From CAMYLY01 sp036397755 (lineage in GTDB: Bacteria; Gemmatimonadota; Gemmatimonadetes; Gemmatimonadales; GWC2-71-9), in assembly GCA_036397755.1 (NCBI GenBank), contig DASWII010000046.1:1-64000 (forward strand): a stretch of DNA of 64,000 bases, in the 5' to 3' direction. This document shows, in pieces, positions 16,705 through 25,450 of this stretch. Within the stretch, counting starts at the first letter, position 1, and each line of letters begins with the position of its first letter. A program made the translations under genes and the position numbers. The notes under the pieces are model-generated. The model was not told the origin of the DNA and did not search any database. It worked only from the letters and a program-made list of their open reading frames with translations.

Positions 16705-19311
16705 ATGCGAATCTGCCCCAGCTGTGGCCTCGAGTTGCCCGACGATACGCGCTTCTGTCCCAAGGACGGCGCGATTCTGCATCCGGAGACCGAGGGAGAT
16801 GACCTCGCAGGCCGCGTGATCGCAGAACGCTATCACGTGCTCGAGAAGCTGGGCGAGGGCGGCATGGGGGCTGTGTACCTGGCCGAACATGTGCGAATGG
16901 GTCTCAAGGTGGCGATCAAGGTGATCACCCCTGCCATGGCCAACGAGCCGGAGGTGGTCGCCCGCTTCCATCGCGAGGCCCGAAACGCGGCAAGCATCAA
17001 GCACCCGAACGTGTGCACCGTGTTCGATTTTGGCGAGACGCCGGACGGGCTTGTCTATCTGGCGATGGAGTACCTCGAGGGCGAGACCCTGGCGGAGGCA
17101 CTGCGACGCGAGGGGGCCTTCGCTCCGCGCCGGGCCGCCGGCGTGCTGATGCAGTGCGCCGACGCGCTCCAGGCGGCCCACGACCTCGACATCGTGCATC
17201 GGGACTTCAAGCCGGAGAATGTGATGCTGACCCCGGCGCGCGACGGCGCCGACCTCGTCACAGTGCTGGACTTCGGCATCGCCAAGGCGGCGGCCGGCGA
17301 AGGTGCGAAGACCCTCACGCGACCGGGTTACATCATTGGGACGCCGGACTACATGAGCCCGGAGCAGGCCGCGGCCGGGGAGCCCGACGCCCGCAGCGAC
17401 ATCTATGCCCTGGGTCTGGTCCTCTTCCGCATGCTCACCGGCCGCCTGCCGTTTCACGCAACGACGCCACAGGAGAGTTTGGTCAAGCGGCTCACCGACG
17501 AGCCGCTGCGGCTCGATCAGGTCACTCCGGGGGCCGGCTTCCCTCCGCAGGTGCAGGCCGTACTGGACCGCGCCCTGGCGCGCAAGCGCGAGGGACGCTA
17601 CGAGAGCGTAATGGAGTTCGCGCGTGAGGCCGGGGCGGAACTGCGAGCCTTGCCGGAGTCGGCGGGCGGCGTCCCAACCGGAGGCGCGACCCGGCTCGTC
17701 GAATCCGCGGGGGCTCCCGAGCGGGCCACGCCCGAGACTCCTCAGCCGCGCGCGCGTCGGCGCCGTGCGCCCAGTCGCAAGCGCCTGGCCGTGATGCTGG
17801 TGGCCACCGCGGGCGGCGTCGCCGCCGCGCTGGCGCTTGGGGTCGCCCTCTTCACGGGCCCGCCCGGCGAAGAACGAGCGCCAGCCGCTGGTGATTCCGC
17901 CGCGGCGAGCGAGGCTGCCGCCGCCGGGCGGCAAGCGAAGGACCCGGAGGCGCGGCCATCGCCCGCACCGGACGCAGAGTTGGGGCAGATCGAGGCGCTC
18001 ATAGCGCAGGGTCGGCCACGCACGGCGTTGGAGCGCCTGGACATGCTACGACCCCACCGGACCGGCGACCTTCGGGTCGAGGAGTTGATCGCAAGCGCCG
18101 TGATGGCGGACGTCGAAGCTCGGGTCACGAGCGCCGATTTCGAGGGAGCGCTCGCGGAACTTCGCAGGCAGATCGAGATCCGTCCATATCTCGAGACGCT
18201 CGCACCCGCGCTCGATTCACTCGCGCTCCGCTACCTGGCGTACGCCGTGAAACGCCATCCCAACCCCGACGCCATCGCGGTTCACTTCGGGCTCGCGCGT
18301 GCCAACGCCGCTCAGCTGGAGACCCGCTACCGGGCCGCCGTCCTGATGGTCGGAGGTCGCCAGGAGGGTCTGCAGAATACCGGCTTCGATGCGTTGAGCG
18401 ACATCCTGCGGGAAGACCCGGCCTTCCGTGAGCGGATCATGGGCCACGTGCGCGAGAATCTCGCGGTCGGCTGGGCATCGAGTGGGGCGTTGTCATTGGC
18501 GAAGACCACCTTCTATGACGACCTGAGGTCCGAGTTGCTGCGCCGCCTCGACGACGAGAGTGACACGGTGCGGCTGAACGCGTACCTCGCGCTCCGTGAT
18601 GAGGACCGCAGGGGACGGGATTTGCTGTCATATCATCTCCGGAACGTTCGCGCTTCGCACAAGTACGTGAGGGACGCGAATCAGCGGTCCGCCGTCCTTG
18701 GACCCTCCTGGGAGAACAGCATCGACTATTTCTACGGCCTGGCGGAGCCGACCCGCGTGAGCCAAGCGCTCGCGGCGCTCCGAGCGGCACGGGACAGTTT
18801 GGCCTCTGCCCCGGGGGAGTGGGAACGACGTCTTCAAGGCCACGTCGACACGGCGGTCGCCCGGCTGGAGGCTGGCGTCGTGGCCATCCCGTTTAGCGGC
18901 CTCCCGTGGAGAGGCGGAATCGTGGACAGCGTCCCCGCGCGATACGCCTACGAGTTCATCTGGACTTGGTGGGACGTCGGGGCGGAGGGTGCGGAGGACT
19001 TTCGGCAGCGGGCATCCGTCGTGCTGGAGCTCGACGGCCAGCCGGTGGCGGACCGGAGCCGCCTCGGTGCTGTGGCGCCCGGTTACGCGCGAGACTGTGG
19101 GCACGGTGCCCGGCTCCCGTGTCGCCAGCGCGTCGTCTGGCGCTACCGGCAGACTCCGCTCGCGCCCGGCAGCCATCGTTGGACGCTGCGCGTGGCCTAC
19201 GACGATCGCGTCGAGCCGGTGGTTCCCGTGACGTGGGAATATGCCGGTGTCATTGTCGTGACCGAGGCAACCGTCATCAGGTCCGACTGGCGGTGGCCGG
19301 ATGAGTACTGA
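16705..19311 (+). CDS. Membrane Ser/Thr kinase with N-terminal zinc ribbon and large C-terminal part
   Basis: The 868-residue protein begins with a small ribbon (CPSC at 4-7, FCPKDG at 17-22, only three Cys), then a kinase domain: GEGGMGAVYL loop, Lys72 in VAIKV, catalytic loop HRDFKPEN (165-172), DFG (189-191), GTPDYMSPEQ. After a Pro/Arg-rich linker there is one transmembrane helix (about 360-382). The roughly 480-residue region beyond it is helical, with a TPR-like segment (LGQIEALIAQGRPRTALERLD) and ends in a beta-rich part with Cys residues. It is presumably a sensor or effector on the outer side of the membrane; its ligand is unknown. The ATG at 16705 is chosen because the zinc ribbon begins there. 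Confidence 0.9.
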   Translation: MRICPSCGLELPDDTRFCPKDGAILHPETEGDDLAGRVIAERYHVLEKLGEGGMGAVYLAEHVRMGLKVAIKVITPAMANEPEVVARFHREARNAASIKHPNVCTVFDFGETPDGLVYLAMEYLEGETLAEALRREGAFAPRRAAGVLMQCADALQAAHDLDIVHRDFKPENVMLTPARDGADLVTVLDFGIAKAAAGEGAKTLTRPGYIIGTPDYMSPEQAAAGEPDARSDIYALGLVLFRMLTGRLPFHATTPQESLVKRLTDEPLRLDQVTPGAGFPPQVQAVLDRALARKREGRYESVMEFAREAGAELRALPESAGGVPTGGATRLVESAGAPERATPETPQPRARRRRAPSRKRLAVMLVATAGGVAAALALGVALFTGPPGEERAPAAGDSAAASEAAAAGRQAKDPEARPSPAPDAELGQIEALIAQGRPRTALERLDMLRPHRTGDLRVEELIASAVMADVEARVTSADFEGALAELRRQIEIRPYLETLAPALDSLALRYLAYAVKRHPNPDAIAVHFGLARANAAQLETRYRAAVLMVGGRQEGLQNTGFDALSDILREDPAFRERIMGHVRENLAVGWASSGALSLAKTTFYDDLRSELLRRLDDESDTVRLNAYLALRDEDRRGRDLLSYHLRNVRASHKYVRDANQRSAVLGPSWENSIDYFYGLAEPTRVSQALAALRAARDSLASAPGEWERRLQGHVDTAVARLEAGVVAIPFSGLPWRGGIVDSVPARYAYEFIWTWWDVGAEGAEDFRQRASVVLELDGQPVADRSRLGAVAPGYARDCGHGARLPCRQRVVWRYRQTPLAPGSHRWTLRVAYDDRVEPVVPVTWEYAGVIVVTEATVIRSDWRWPDEY

Positions 19312-19740
19312 CGAAGGCGCGCGAGACGCGGCGTTGTTCGCGGCGTACATCGGCCCGGCATGGGACAGTTACCACCGGGATCGCTTCGGACCGTCGCCAG
19401 CGGCCACGGCCCAATCCAGTGGAACTGGGCGGCCGCACTGGTGTCATTTGGGGGCGAGCTACCGGAGGCTGGGCGGGACGACACCATGTACGTCGCCTTT
19501 CCATTCCTCGTGACGTTTCTCGCGGTACTCTATGCGGGCGCCGAGATCGCATGGGGCTGGGCGCTGTGGCTGTCGGACTTCACGGTAGTCATCCTGCTGG
19601 GCATCATGCAGGGCGCACTGGGAACGCGATTCGTCCTGCTTCCCTACTCGTCGAGCACTGGGCGCCGGTACGCCTGGGAGGGACGCTCGGACGGTCGCTT
19701 CCGCGCGCCGAGCAGGCACCACACGATCGATATCACGTAG
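19301..19740 (+). pseudogene. DUF2628-like membrane protein, frameshifted
   Basis: An ATG at 19301 overlaps the kinase stop and reads MSTDEGARDAALFAAYIGP, then WDSYHRDRFG, like the start of DUF2628 proteins. The next family block, IQWNWAAALVSFG, is in another frame (around 19419-19455). A short ASYRRLGG block returns to the first frame, and the transmembrane part MYVAFPFLVTFLAVLYAGAEI continues in the second frame to the stop at 19740. At least three frame changes are needed to join the blocks. The parts match the family order, so this is either a decayed gene or a stretch with sequencing errors. Its end overlaps the convergent gene ending at 19644. Confidence 0.55.
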
Positions 19741-20192
19741 AGCGCCACGCCCGTGGCGAAGATCGCCCGGCCGATCTCCTGATCGCGCGCGTACAGTCCA
19801 AATCGATCCAACAGGTAGACCCAGTCATGCTCGCCACCGCCGACGAGCGACAGCTCCTGGGCTCGAGCATCCCGAACGTAGACGGAGATGTTCCAGAGAT
19901 TCTGCGCAACCCACCAGAGCATCACGCCGGCCGCGTGGTGCTCGCTGCGTCGTACGAAGTAGGCAAGGAACGCGAGCGGGATGAGAAGCTGCAACAGGGT
20001 ACCACCCGCGAACTGCATGAACTCGCCGAACAGTCCAAACACGAGGTGCCCCGCCTCGTGGATGGCCAGATCGACGTTGTCGAGCAGGCGGTACACCGTC
20101 GGGTCTCGGAGGGTGATGAACCCGTATACCGCCAAGCCGATCGTCACGGCGAGTCGCGATCGCGGTCCGAAGCGCAGCGATCCCTGCGTCAT
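19644..20192 (-). CDS. Membrane protein with HEAGH (HExxH) motif, M50-like
   Basis: This 182-residue protein has about four or five hydrophobic helices. An HExxH motif, DLAIHEAGHLVFGLFGEF, is placed at the end of the first membrane region (about residues 41-57), as in small M50-type or related intramembrane metallopeptidases. A second segment with Trp/Asn (MLWWVAQNLWNISVYVRDA) follows. The usual M50 LDG or NPDG motif is not visible, so activity is uncertain. Hydrophobic segments include LLQLLIPLAFLAYFV and AIFATGVALYVISIVWCLL. It overlaps the decayed plus-strand gene tail to tail. Confidence 0.75.
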   Translation of the reverse strand: MTQGSLRFGPRSRLAVTIGLAVYGFITLRDPTVYRLLDNVDLAIHEAGHLVFGLFGEFMQFAGGTLLQLLIPLAFLAYFVRRSEHHAAGVMLWWVAQNLWNISVYVRDARAQELSLVGGGEHDWVYLLDRFGLYARDQEIGRAIFATGVALYVISIVWCLLGARKRPSERPSQAYRRPVLDE

Positions 20193-20262
20193 GGCTGCGC
20201 ACCGACTGGGGGCGCGCCACCGAGCCGCGGGCGGGCCGATCGTGTTCTGCCTGCGATAGCGT

Positions 20263-20281
20263 CCTCCCTTGTTGTGGGAGG
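20263..20281 (-). terminator. Stem-loop downstream of amidohydrolase gene
   Basis: CCTCCC (20263-20268) and GGGAGG (20276-20281) pair around a TTGTTGT loop, just 12 bp after the amidohydrolase stop codon on the minus strand. It is likely a factor-independent-like terminator, though no T-tract follows. Confidence 0.4.
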
Positions 20282-20293
20282 CGAACCCACCAC

Positions 20294-22006
20294 CTACTGA
20301 CCCCGGTACATGACCCGCCCCCCAACGATGGTGTACACCACCTTGGTCGTGGGAATCTCATCCTCCGGGATCGTCAGGATGTCTTTCGACAGCACCGTAA
20401 TGTCCGCTAGTTTCCCCGGCCGAAGGGACCCTTTGACGTCTTCCTCAAACGCCGCGTACGCGCCGTTGATCGTATAGCTGCGGAGCGCGTCTATCCGCGA
20501 CAGCCGCTGCTCCGGGTAGAACACGGTTCCGTCCTTGGTCTTGCGCGACACGGTGGCGTAGTAACTCGCGATAGGATTCACGTCCTCGACCGGTGCATCC
20601 GTCCCGTTGGACACGACCGCGCCGGATTCCAGGAGACTCTCCCACACGTACGCCCCCTCGCGCGCGCGCTGCCCGCCAAGTCGAGGTTCGACCCAGGGAG
20701 CGTCGGACGTGGCGTGGATCCCTTGCATGGCGGCGATCACGCCGAGCGCGGCAAAGCGCGGAACGTCATCGGGGTGCAGGTGCTGCGCGTGTTCGATCCG
20801 CCACCGCAGATCGGTCTTGTCCGGATTCGCGCGGAACGTTCTCTCGAAGATGTCCAGTGTTTCGCGATTCCCCCGATCACCGATCGCATGCACGTTGAGT
20901 TGGAATCCGTGCAGCGCGGCGAGCCGGGCCGTCTCCGTGACACTCTCGATCGTCGACGTGTTGAGCCCGCGCGAGTCGGGCTTATCGCTGTACGGCTCGA
21001 GCAGCCATGCGCCGTGGGACCCAAGGGCTCCGTCGATCGAACGCTTGATGGACCGCACCGTCAGGTGGTTGTTCCCGTACCCGATGAGTCGATAGCTCTC
21101 GAGGCGCGCGGCCAGCTGGTCGTTGGACGCGCGAATCATCACGTACAGGCGGACGCCGACGTTCCCTTCGTCGGCCATCGTCTTGAGGAGGTCGATGGTC
21201 TCGAATCCCGACCCGGCATCCTGAAAACTCGTGACGCCCTTCGAGAGCGATTCCTCGACCGCCAGCTCGATGATGTGACGCGGGTCCGGTGGAGGCGCAT
21301 TGGCGGTCGCGAGTTCCGTCGCCAGCCCGAGCAAGCCCTGCGCGGTCTCCCGAAACGCACCGGTCGGATTGCCGTCCGCATCCCGCACGATCTCACCGCC
21401 ACGCGGATTCAGCGTGTTCCTGGTGATGCCCGACATCTCCATCGCCTTGGCGTTCGCGAACGCGGCGTGGCCGCTGGCATGCCGGAGAATCACGGGGTTG
21501 TTGGGCGACACGGCGCTCAACGTGTGGTGTGTCGGCAGGCCCTCGATGTTCCCCGGCGGCGGACGGTCCCACTTCTCCTGGTGCCAACCCCGGCCCGCAA
21601 TCAAGGAGCCGGCCGGGCGGTCGCCGACGGCGGCCTCGACCATGGAAACCACCTCGTCCCAGTTTGCCACGTGCATGAGGTCGAGTTGCAGCTTGGCGGT
21701 ACCCACGCCCGTGAAATGTCCGTGGCTCTCGATGAATCCGGGAATGGCGAGCTTACCGTCCAGATCGATGACCTGCGTCTCGCGCCCGATGTAGGCGGCG
21801 ATGTCCCGATCGCTCCCCACTGCCAGGATCGTGTCGCCCAGGATCGCGACGGCCTCGGCTTCGGGCAGGTCGGCATCGACCGTCACGATCTTGCCGTTCC
21901 TCAACACCAGGTCGGCGGCGACATCCGGTTCCGAAGCACATCCGATCGCGGTCACCGCGACAAACGGGAGCACCATCGTGCGCCGTGCGAGCATTGCGAC
22001 GTGCAT
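20294..22006 (-). CDS. Lipoprotein amidohydrolase, YtcJ-like (Amidohydro_3)
   Basis: The 570-residue product has a lipoprotein signal (MHVAMLARRTMVLPFVAVTAI, lipobox ending GCAS) and the YtcJ/metal-dependent hydrolase layout. It has a beta-sandwich start (LVLRNGKIVTVDADLPEAEA), the metal site PGFIESHGHF, a HASGHAAF segment, WRIEHAQHL, and a C-terminal GKLADITVLSKD. YtcJ-type enzymes hydrolyse N-formyl or amide compounds outside the cytoplasm. The ATG at 22006 is set by CAGGAG 5 nt upstream. A short hairpin follows the stop. Its neighbours are a propeller gene and peptidases. Confidence 0.88.
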   Translation of the reverse strand: MHVAMLARRTMVLPFVAVTAIGCASEPDVAADLVLRNGKIVTVDADLPEAEAVAILGDTILAVGSDRDIAAYIGRETQVIDLDGKLAIPGFIESHGHFTGVGTAKLQLDLMHVANWDEVVSMVEAAVGDRPAGSLIAGRGWHQEKWDRPPPGNIEGLPTHHTLSAVSPNNPVILRHASGHAAFANAKAMEMSGITRNTLNPRGGEIVRDADGNPTGAFRETAQGLLGLATELATANAPPPDPRHIIELAVEESLSKGVTSFQDAGSGFETIDLLKTMADEGNVGVRLYVMIRASNDQLAARLESYRLIGYGNNHLTVRSIKRSIDGALGSHGAWLLEPYSDKPDSRGLNTSTIESVTETARLAALHGFQLNVHAIGDRGNRETLDIFERTFRANPDKTDLRWRIEHAQHLHPDDVPRFAALGVIAAMQGIHATSDAPWVEPRLGGQRAREGAYVWESLLESGAVVSNGTDAPVEDVNPIASYYATVSRKTKDGTVFYPEQRLSRIDALRSYTINGAYAAFEEDVKGSLRPGKLADITVLSKDILTIPEDEIPTTKVVYTIVGGRVMYRGQ

Positions 22007-22180
22007 GAACGCTCCTGAAGAGTTCAACGCCATTGAGCAAAGATGGTCAGGCGGGTCACCGGACGCGAGGTCGGACGCCCCGGTCCTCCCGCTCATAAGG
22101 ACGGTGCCGAGGGTCGCGAAGACATCCATGCTCCACGCCACCACCATCGCCAGGACGATCGTGAGGAAACCAGACCCGCC

Positions 22181-25100
22181 TCAAGGTTTCCTTGGTAACG
22201 CGATCGGCGCCCCCGGCGCCGGGCGGACCCCTTCGGCGTCGAGCATCCGATTGAAGGCCGGGATCCGCTGTTCGATGAGTACGTTGAGCCGGGCAATCAG
22301 ATCCGGCACCGTCCGCCATAGGTCGTCGATCTGCCAGCGCTGGTCGGCCGTGGGCAGGACCGTCGCCCCGTCCATCGCGTCGATCAACCGCAGCGACCGC
22401 GTCCGACGCCCCAACTCGCGCCGTACCTCCCCGAGCTCCGTCTGCAGGGTGTCCAGCAGGGCCGCGACAGCCTCAGACGCTTTGGGTTGGTCGCCGATCA
22501 GCTTCTTCGCATCACCGAGTTGCCTGGTGAGTTGGTCCGCCCGACCGCTCGCGGCCCGGAGCGGCTTGGCGAGCGTAGACACGCTGAGGATCGCCTGCTG
22601 CCGCGCCAGCCGGTCTGCATCGGAGATGGCGCGGCGCGGTTCCGGACGTACCTCGATCGACGTCTCACCGACGAGATCCTCTCCGCCGAATCGCGCCGTG
22701 TAGGTGCCCGGCAGCACTCGCGGACCGCTCGGCGTTCCCCCGAATCCGCCACCCAGTCCCGGGGTGCTGGGCGGCGCATCATAGCGGAAGTCCCACAGCA
22801 CCTCGTGAAAGCCCGCCCCGCCGGGCCCCGTCAACGTGCGGATCGGCTCACCCATGGCATCCACGACCTGGATCTCGACCGAATCCGCACGACTCGTGTC
22901 CGCGGCGGCGGGCACGAGGTGGTAGCGAATCCGCGCCGCCACCGGCGGGTTGCCCGCCGCGTACGTCGCACCGGGGAACGGCCAGTCGCCCTGCAGCGAC
23001 CACATGATCGCCGGCTGCACCGGCAGCAGGGCGTTGCCGAGTGACTGGGCCTGGTCGCTCATGCGCTCGAACGGCGTTAGGTCATGCAGTATCCAGACGC
23101 TCCGTCCGTGGGTGCCGAGCACCAGGTCGTTGTCACGCGGGTGGATCTGGATATCGTCGACCGGAACCGTCGGAAGGTTGTTCTTGAGTCGCACCCACCG
23201 CTCTCCCCGATCGACCGACACGTACGCGCCCACTTCGTTGCCCACAAACAGGAGATTCGGACTGCGGTGATGTTCGACGATCACGTTCACTGACGCGCCG
23301 TCCGGCAGCCTCGTCGTGATCCGCCGCCACCGCCGCCCGTAGTCCTCGCTTACGAACACATGGGCGGCATAGTCGTCGTTGCGATGACCGTCAAACGTCG
23401 CGTACACGCGTCCTTCCGCGTGGCGCGACGCCACGAGCCTGCTCGCGTACGTCCGCTCGGGCACACCCGCGATGTGGCCCACCACGTTCTCCCAGGTTGC
23501 ACCGCCATCGCGGGTCACCTGCACGTTGCCATCGTCGGTGCCCACGTACAGCACGTGTGGCGTTAACGGTGACTCCGCGATCGTCGTGATGTTCCCGTAG
23601 CTGGAAATGCCGTCGTTGGGCGACATCATCGCCTCGGACCCCACGACCCCCATGATCGAGAGCGCGGTTCGGTCGATCTGCTTGGTCAGATCGGGGCCGA
23701 CCTCCTCCCAGGTGTGGCCACGATCGGGCGTGCGCATCAGATGGTTGGCGCCCAGATACACCGTCGCCGGATCGTGATGGGAGATGAGGATCGGCGAGTT
23801 CCAATTGAACCGATAGGTCTTGCTCGTATCCCCGCCCGCCCGCGGTTCCGGGATCGGCCGCAATGAGATCTTCTCGCCGGTTACGACGTCGTATCGTCCG
23901 ACGTTGCCTCCCTGGGACTCCGTGTAGACGATCGTGTGGTCGGTCGGATCGATCACGTTGTAGAAGCCGTCCCCGCCCCACACCTCGTACCAATCCTGGT
24001 TGCGGATGCCGTGGATGTTCAGCGTCCGGCTGGGACCGCACCAGTTGTCGTTGTCCTGCAATCCGCCGCACACGTAATAGGGGTCGCGCATGTCGAGACC
24101 GATCTGGTAAAACTGACCGATGGGCAGGTTGTCGAACATGCGCCATGACTCGGCCCCGTCCCGGCTCGCCGCGACCCCACCGTCGCTTCCCAGGATCACG
24201 TGATCGGGGTCGCTCGGATCGATCCACAGGGCGTGATGGTCCACGTGAATCCGCTCGGCGGCGTCGTTGCGGAACGTCTTGCCGCCGTCGTCGGATACCG
24301 ACAGGCTGGTCCCCAGCACGTAGATCCGATCCGGGTTGGTCGGGTCGATACGTACCTGGCTGTAATACATGGGACGCGGGTTGGTCGTGCTCATGCGCTC
24401 CCACGTCGCGCCGCGATCGGTGGAGCGGAAGAGTCCACCCTTGCTCGAGCCTGAACTGCCTCCGCCGAATCCGGCGCCTGGCGCCCTCGCATCCGCCTCG
24501 ACGAGCGCATACACGAGGTTCCCGTCGCCGCGGTACACGTCGATCCCGATCCGCCCCTTGTCGCCCTCCGGCAGACCGTCGGTGAGCTCCGTCCAGGTTG
24601 CGCCCCCGTCAAGCGAGCGGTAGAGCCCGCTCCCGGGTCCGCCCCCGTTGAACCCCCACCCCGTCCGCTGCCGCTGATACATCGCGGCGTACAGGGTGCG
24701 TGGATCTCCCGGGTCCATCGCGAGGTCGATCGCGCCCGTGGATTCGTCCACGAACAGGACCTGGTCCCAGGTCTTCCCGCCGTCCGTGGTCCGATACACC
24801 CCGCGTTCCGGATTCGGGCCCCACAAGTGACCAACGGCCGCCACATAGACGACGTCGGGGTCACGCGGATGGATGACGATGCGACCGATGTGGCGGGTTT
24901 CCTCCATACCCATGTGCTGCCACGTGCGTCCGGCATCGAGTGACTTGTACACACCGTTGCCCCAGGGGGACGACTGCCGGTTCTGGGGCTCCCCGGTTCC
25001 CACCCACACCACATTGGGGTTCGAGGGTGCGAGCGTGACGTCACCGATGGACGAGGTCGCCTGGTCGTCGAAGATCGACTCCCAGACGGTGCCGTCGCTC

Positions 25101-25312
25101 TCCGTCTTCCACAGGCCCCCGCTCGCCGTCCCGACGTAGAATACCTGCGGGTGGGATTCCACGACGGCCAAGTCGGCGATGCGACCCCCCATGATGGCGG
25201 GACCGATGGATCGGAACTCGAGATCCGCGACCGCCGCCGCGGGATCGATTTGTGACTGGAGGACAGACGGGACCGTCAGCAGCAATGCGCCGGCTGCGTA
25301 CACGAACCGCAT
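22181..25312 (-). CDS. Secreted BNR/sortilin-like propeller protein 3
   Basis: The product is 1043 residues: signal peptide MRFVYAAGALLLTVPSVLQS, then two propeller halves with repeated Asp-boxes (SLDAGRTW, TTDGGKTW, SLDGGATW, STDRGATW, TRDGGATW, SVDRGERW). The mature N-terminus, RSIGPAIMGGRIADLAVVES, and the VGTGEPQNRQSSPWG block closely match propeller 2. A glycine/serine-rich insertion (GFGGGSSGSSKGG) interrupts one blade, unlike its paralog. The last 230 residues are a beta domain plus helical coiled coil, as in the other two. The function is unassigned. It lies just upstream of the amidohydrolase gene, 174 bp apart, and probably in one transcription unit with it. Confidence 0.88.
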   Translation of the reverse strand: MRFVYAAGALLLTVPSVLQSQIDPAAAVADLEFRSIGPAIMGGRIADLAVVESHPQVFYVGTASGGLWKTESDGTVWESIFDDQATSSIGDVTLAPSNPNVVWVGTGEPQNRQSSPWGNGVYKSLDAGRTWQHMGMEETRHIGRIVIHPRDPDVVYVAAVGHLWGPNPERGVYRTTDGGKTWDQVLFVDESTGAIDLAMDPGDPRTLYAAMYQRQRTGWGFNGGGPGSGLYRSLDGGATWTELTDGLPEGDKGRIGIDVYRGDGNLVYALVEADARAPGAGFGGGSSGSSKGGLFRSTDRGATWERMSTTNPRPMYYSQVRIDPTNPDRIYVLGTSLSVSDDGGKTFRNDAAERIHVDHHALWIDPSDPDHVILGSDGGVAASRDGAESWRMFDNLPIGQFYQIGLDMRDPYYVCGGLQDNDNWCGPSRTLNIHGIRNQDWYEVWGGDGFYNVIDPTDHTIVYTESQGGNVGRYDVVTGEKISLRPIPEPRAGGDTSKTYRFNWNSPILISHHDPATVYLGANHLMRTPDRGHTWEEVGPDLTKQIDRTALSIMGVVGSEAMMSPNDGISSYGNITTIAESPLTPHVLYVGTDDGNVQVTRDGGATWENVVGHIAGVPERTYASRLVASRHAEGRVYATFDGHRNDDYAAHVFVSEDYGRRWRRITTRLPDGASVNVIVEHHRSPNLLFVGNEVGAYVSVDRGERWVRLKNNLPTVPVDDIQIHPRDNDLVLGTHGRSVWILHDLTPFERMSDQAQSLGNALLPVQPAIMWSLQGDWPFPGATYAAGNPPVAARIRYHLVPAAADTSRADSVEIQVVDAMGEPIRTLTGPGGAGFHEVLWDFRYDAPPSTPGLGGGFGGTPSGPRVLPGTYTARFGGEDLVGETSIEVRPEPRRAISDADRLARQQAILSVSTLAKPLRAASGRADQLTRQLGDAKKLIGDQPKASEAVAALLDTLQTELGEVRRELGRRTRSLRLIDAMDGATVLPTADQRWQIDDLWRTVPDLIARLNVLIEQRIPAFNRMLDAEGVRPAPGAPIALPRKP

Positions 25313-25450
25313 AGGAGAGTCCTGGTTGGAGACGGTGGTATCGCGAGACAGTGAAGATGTAGGCTCGATCACCGCCGCGTCGAGGGGCGCGAACGCCCGC
25401 GGGGCGGCGGGCATCGCCCTCCGCCCCGCGTCACGTGCCCTTGGACTGGT

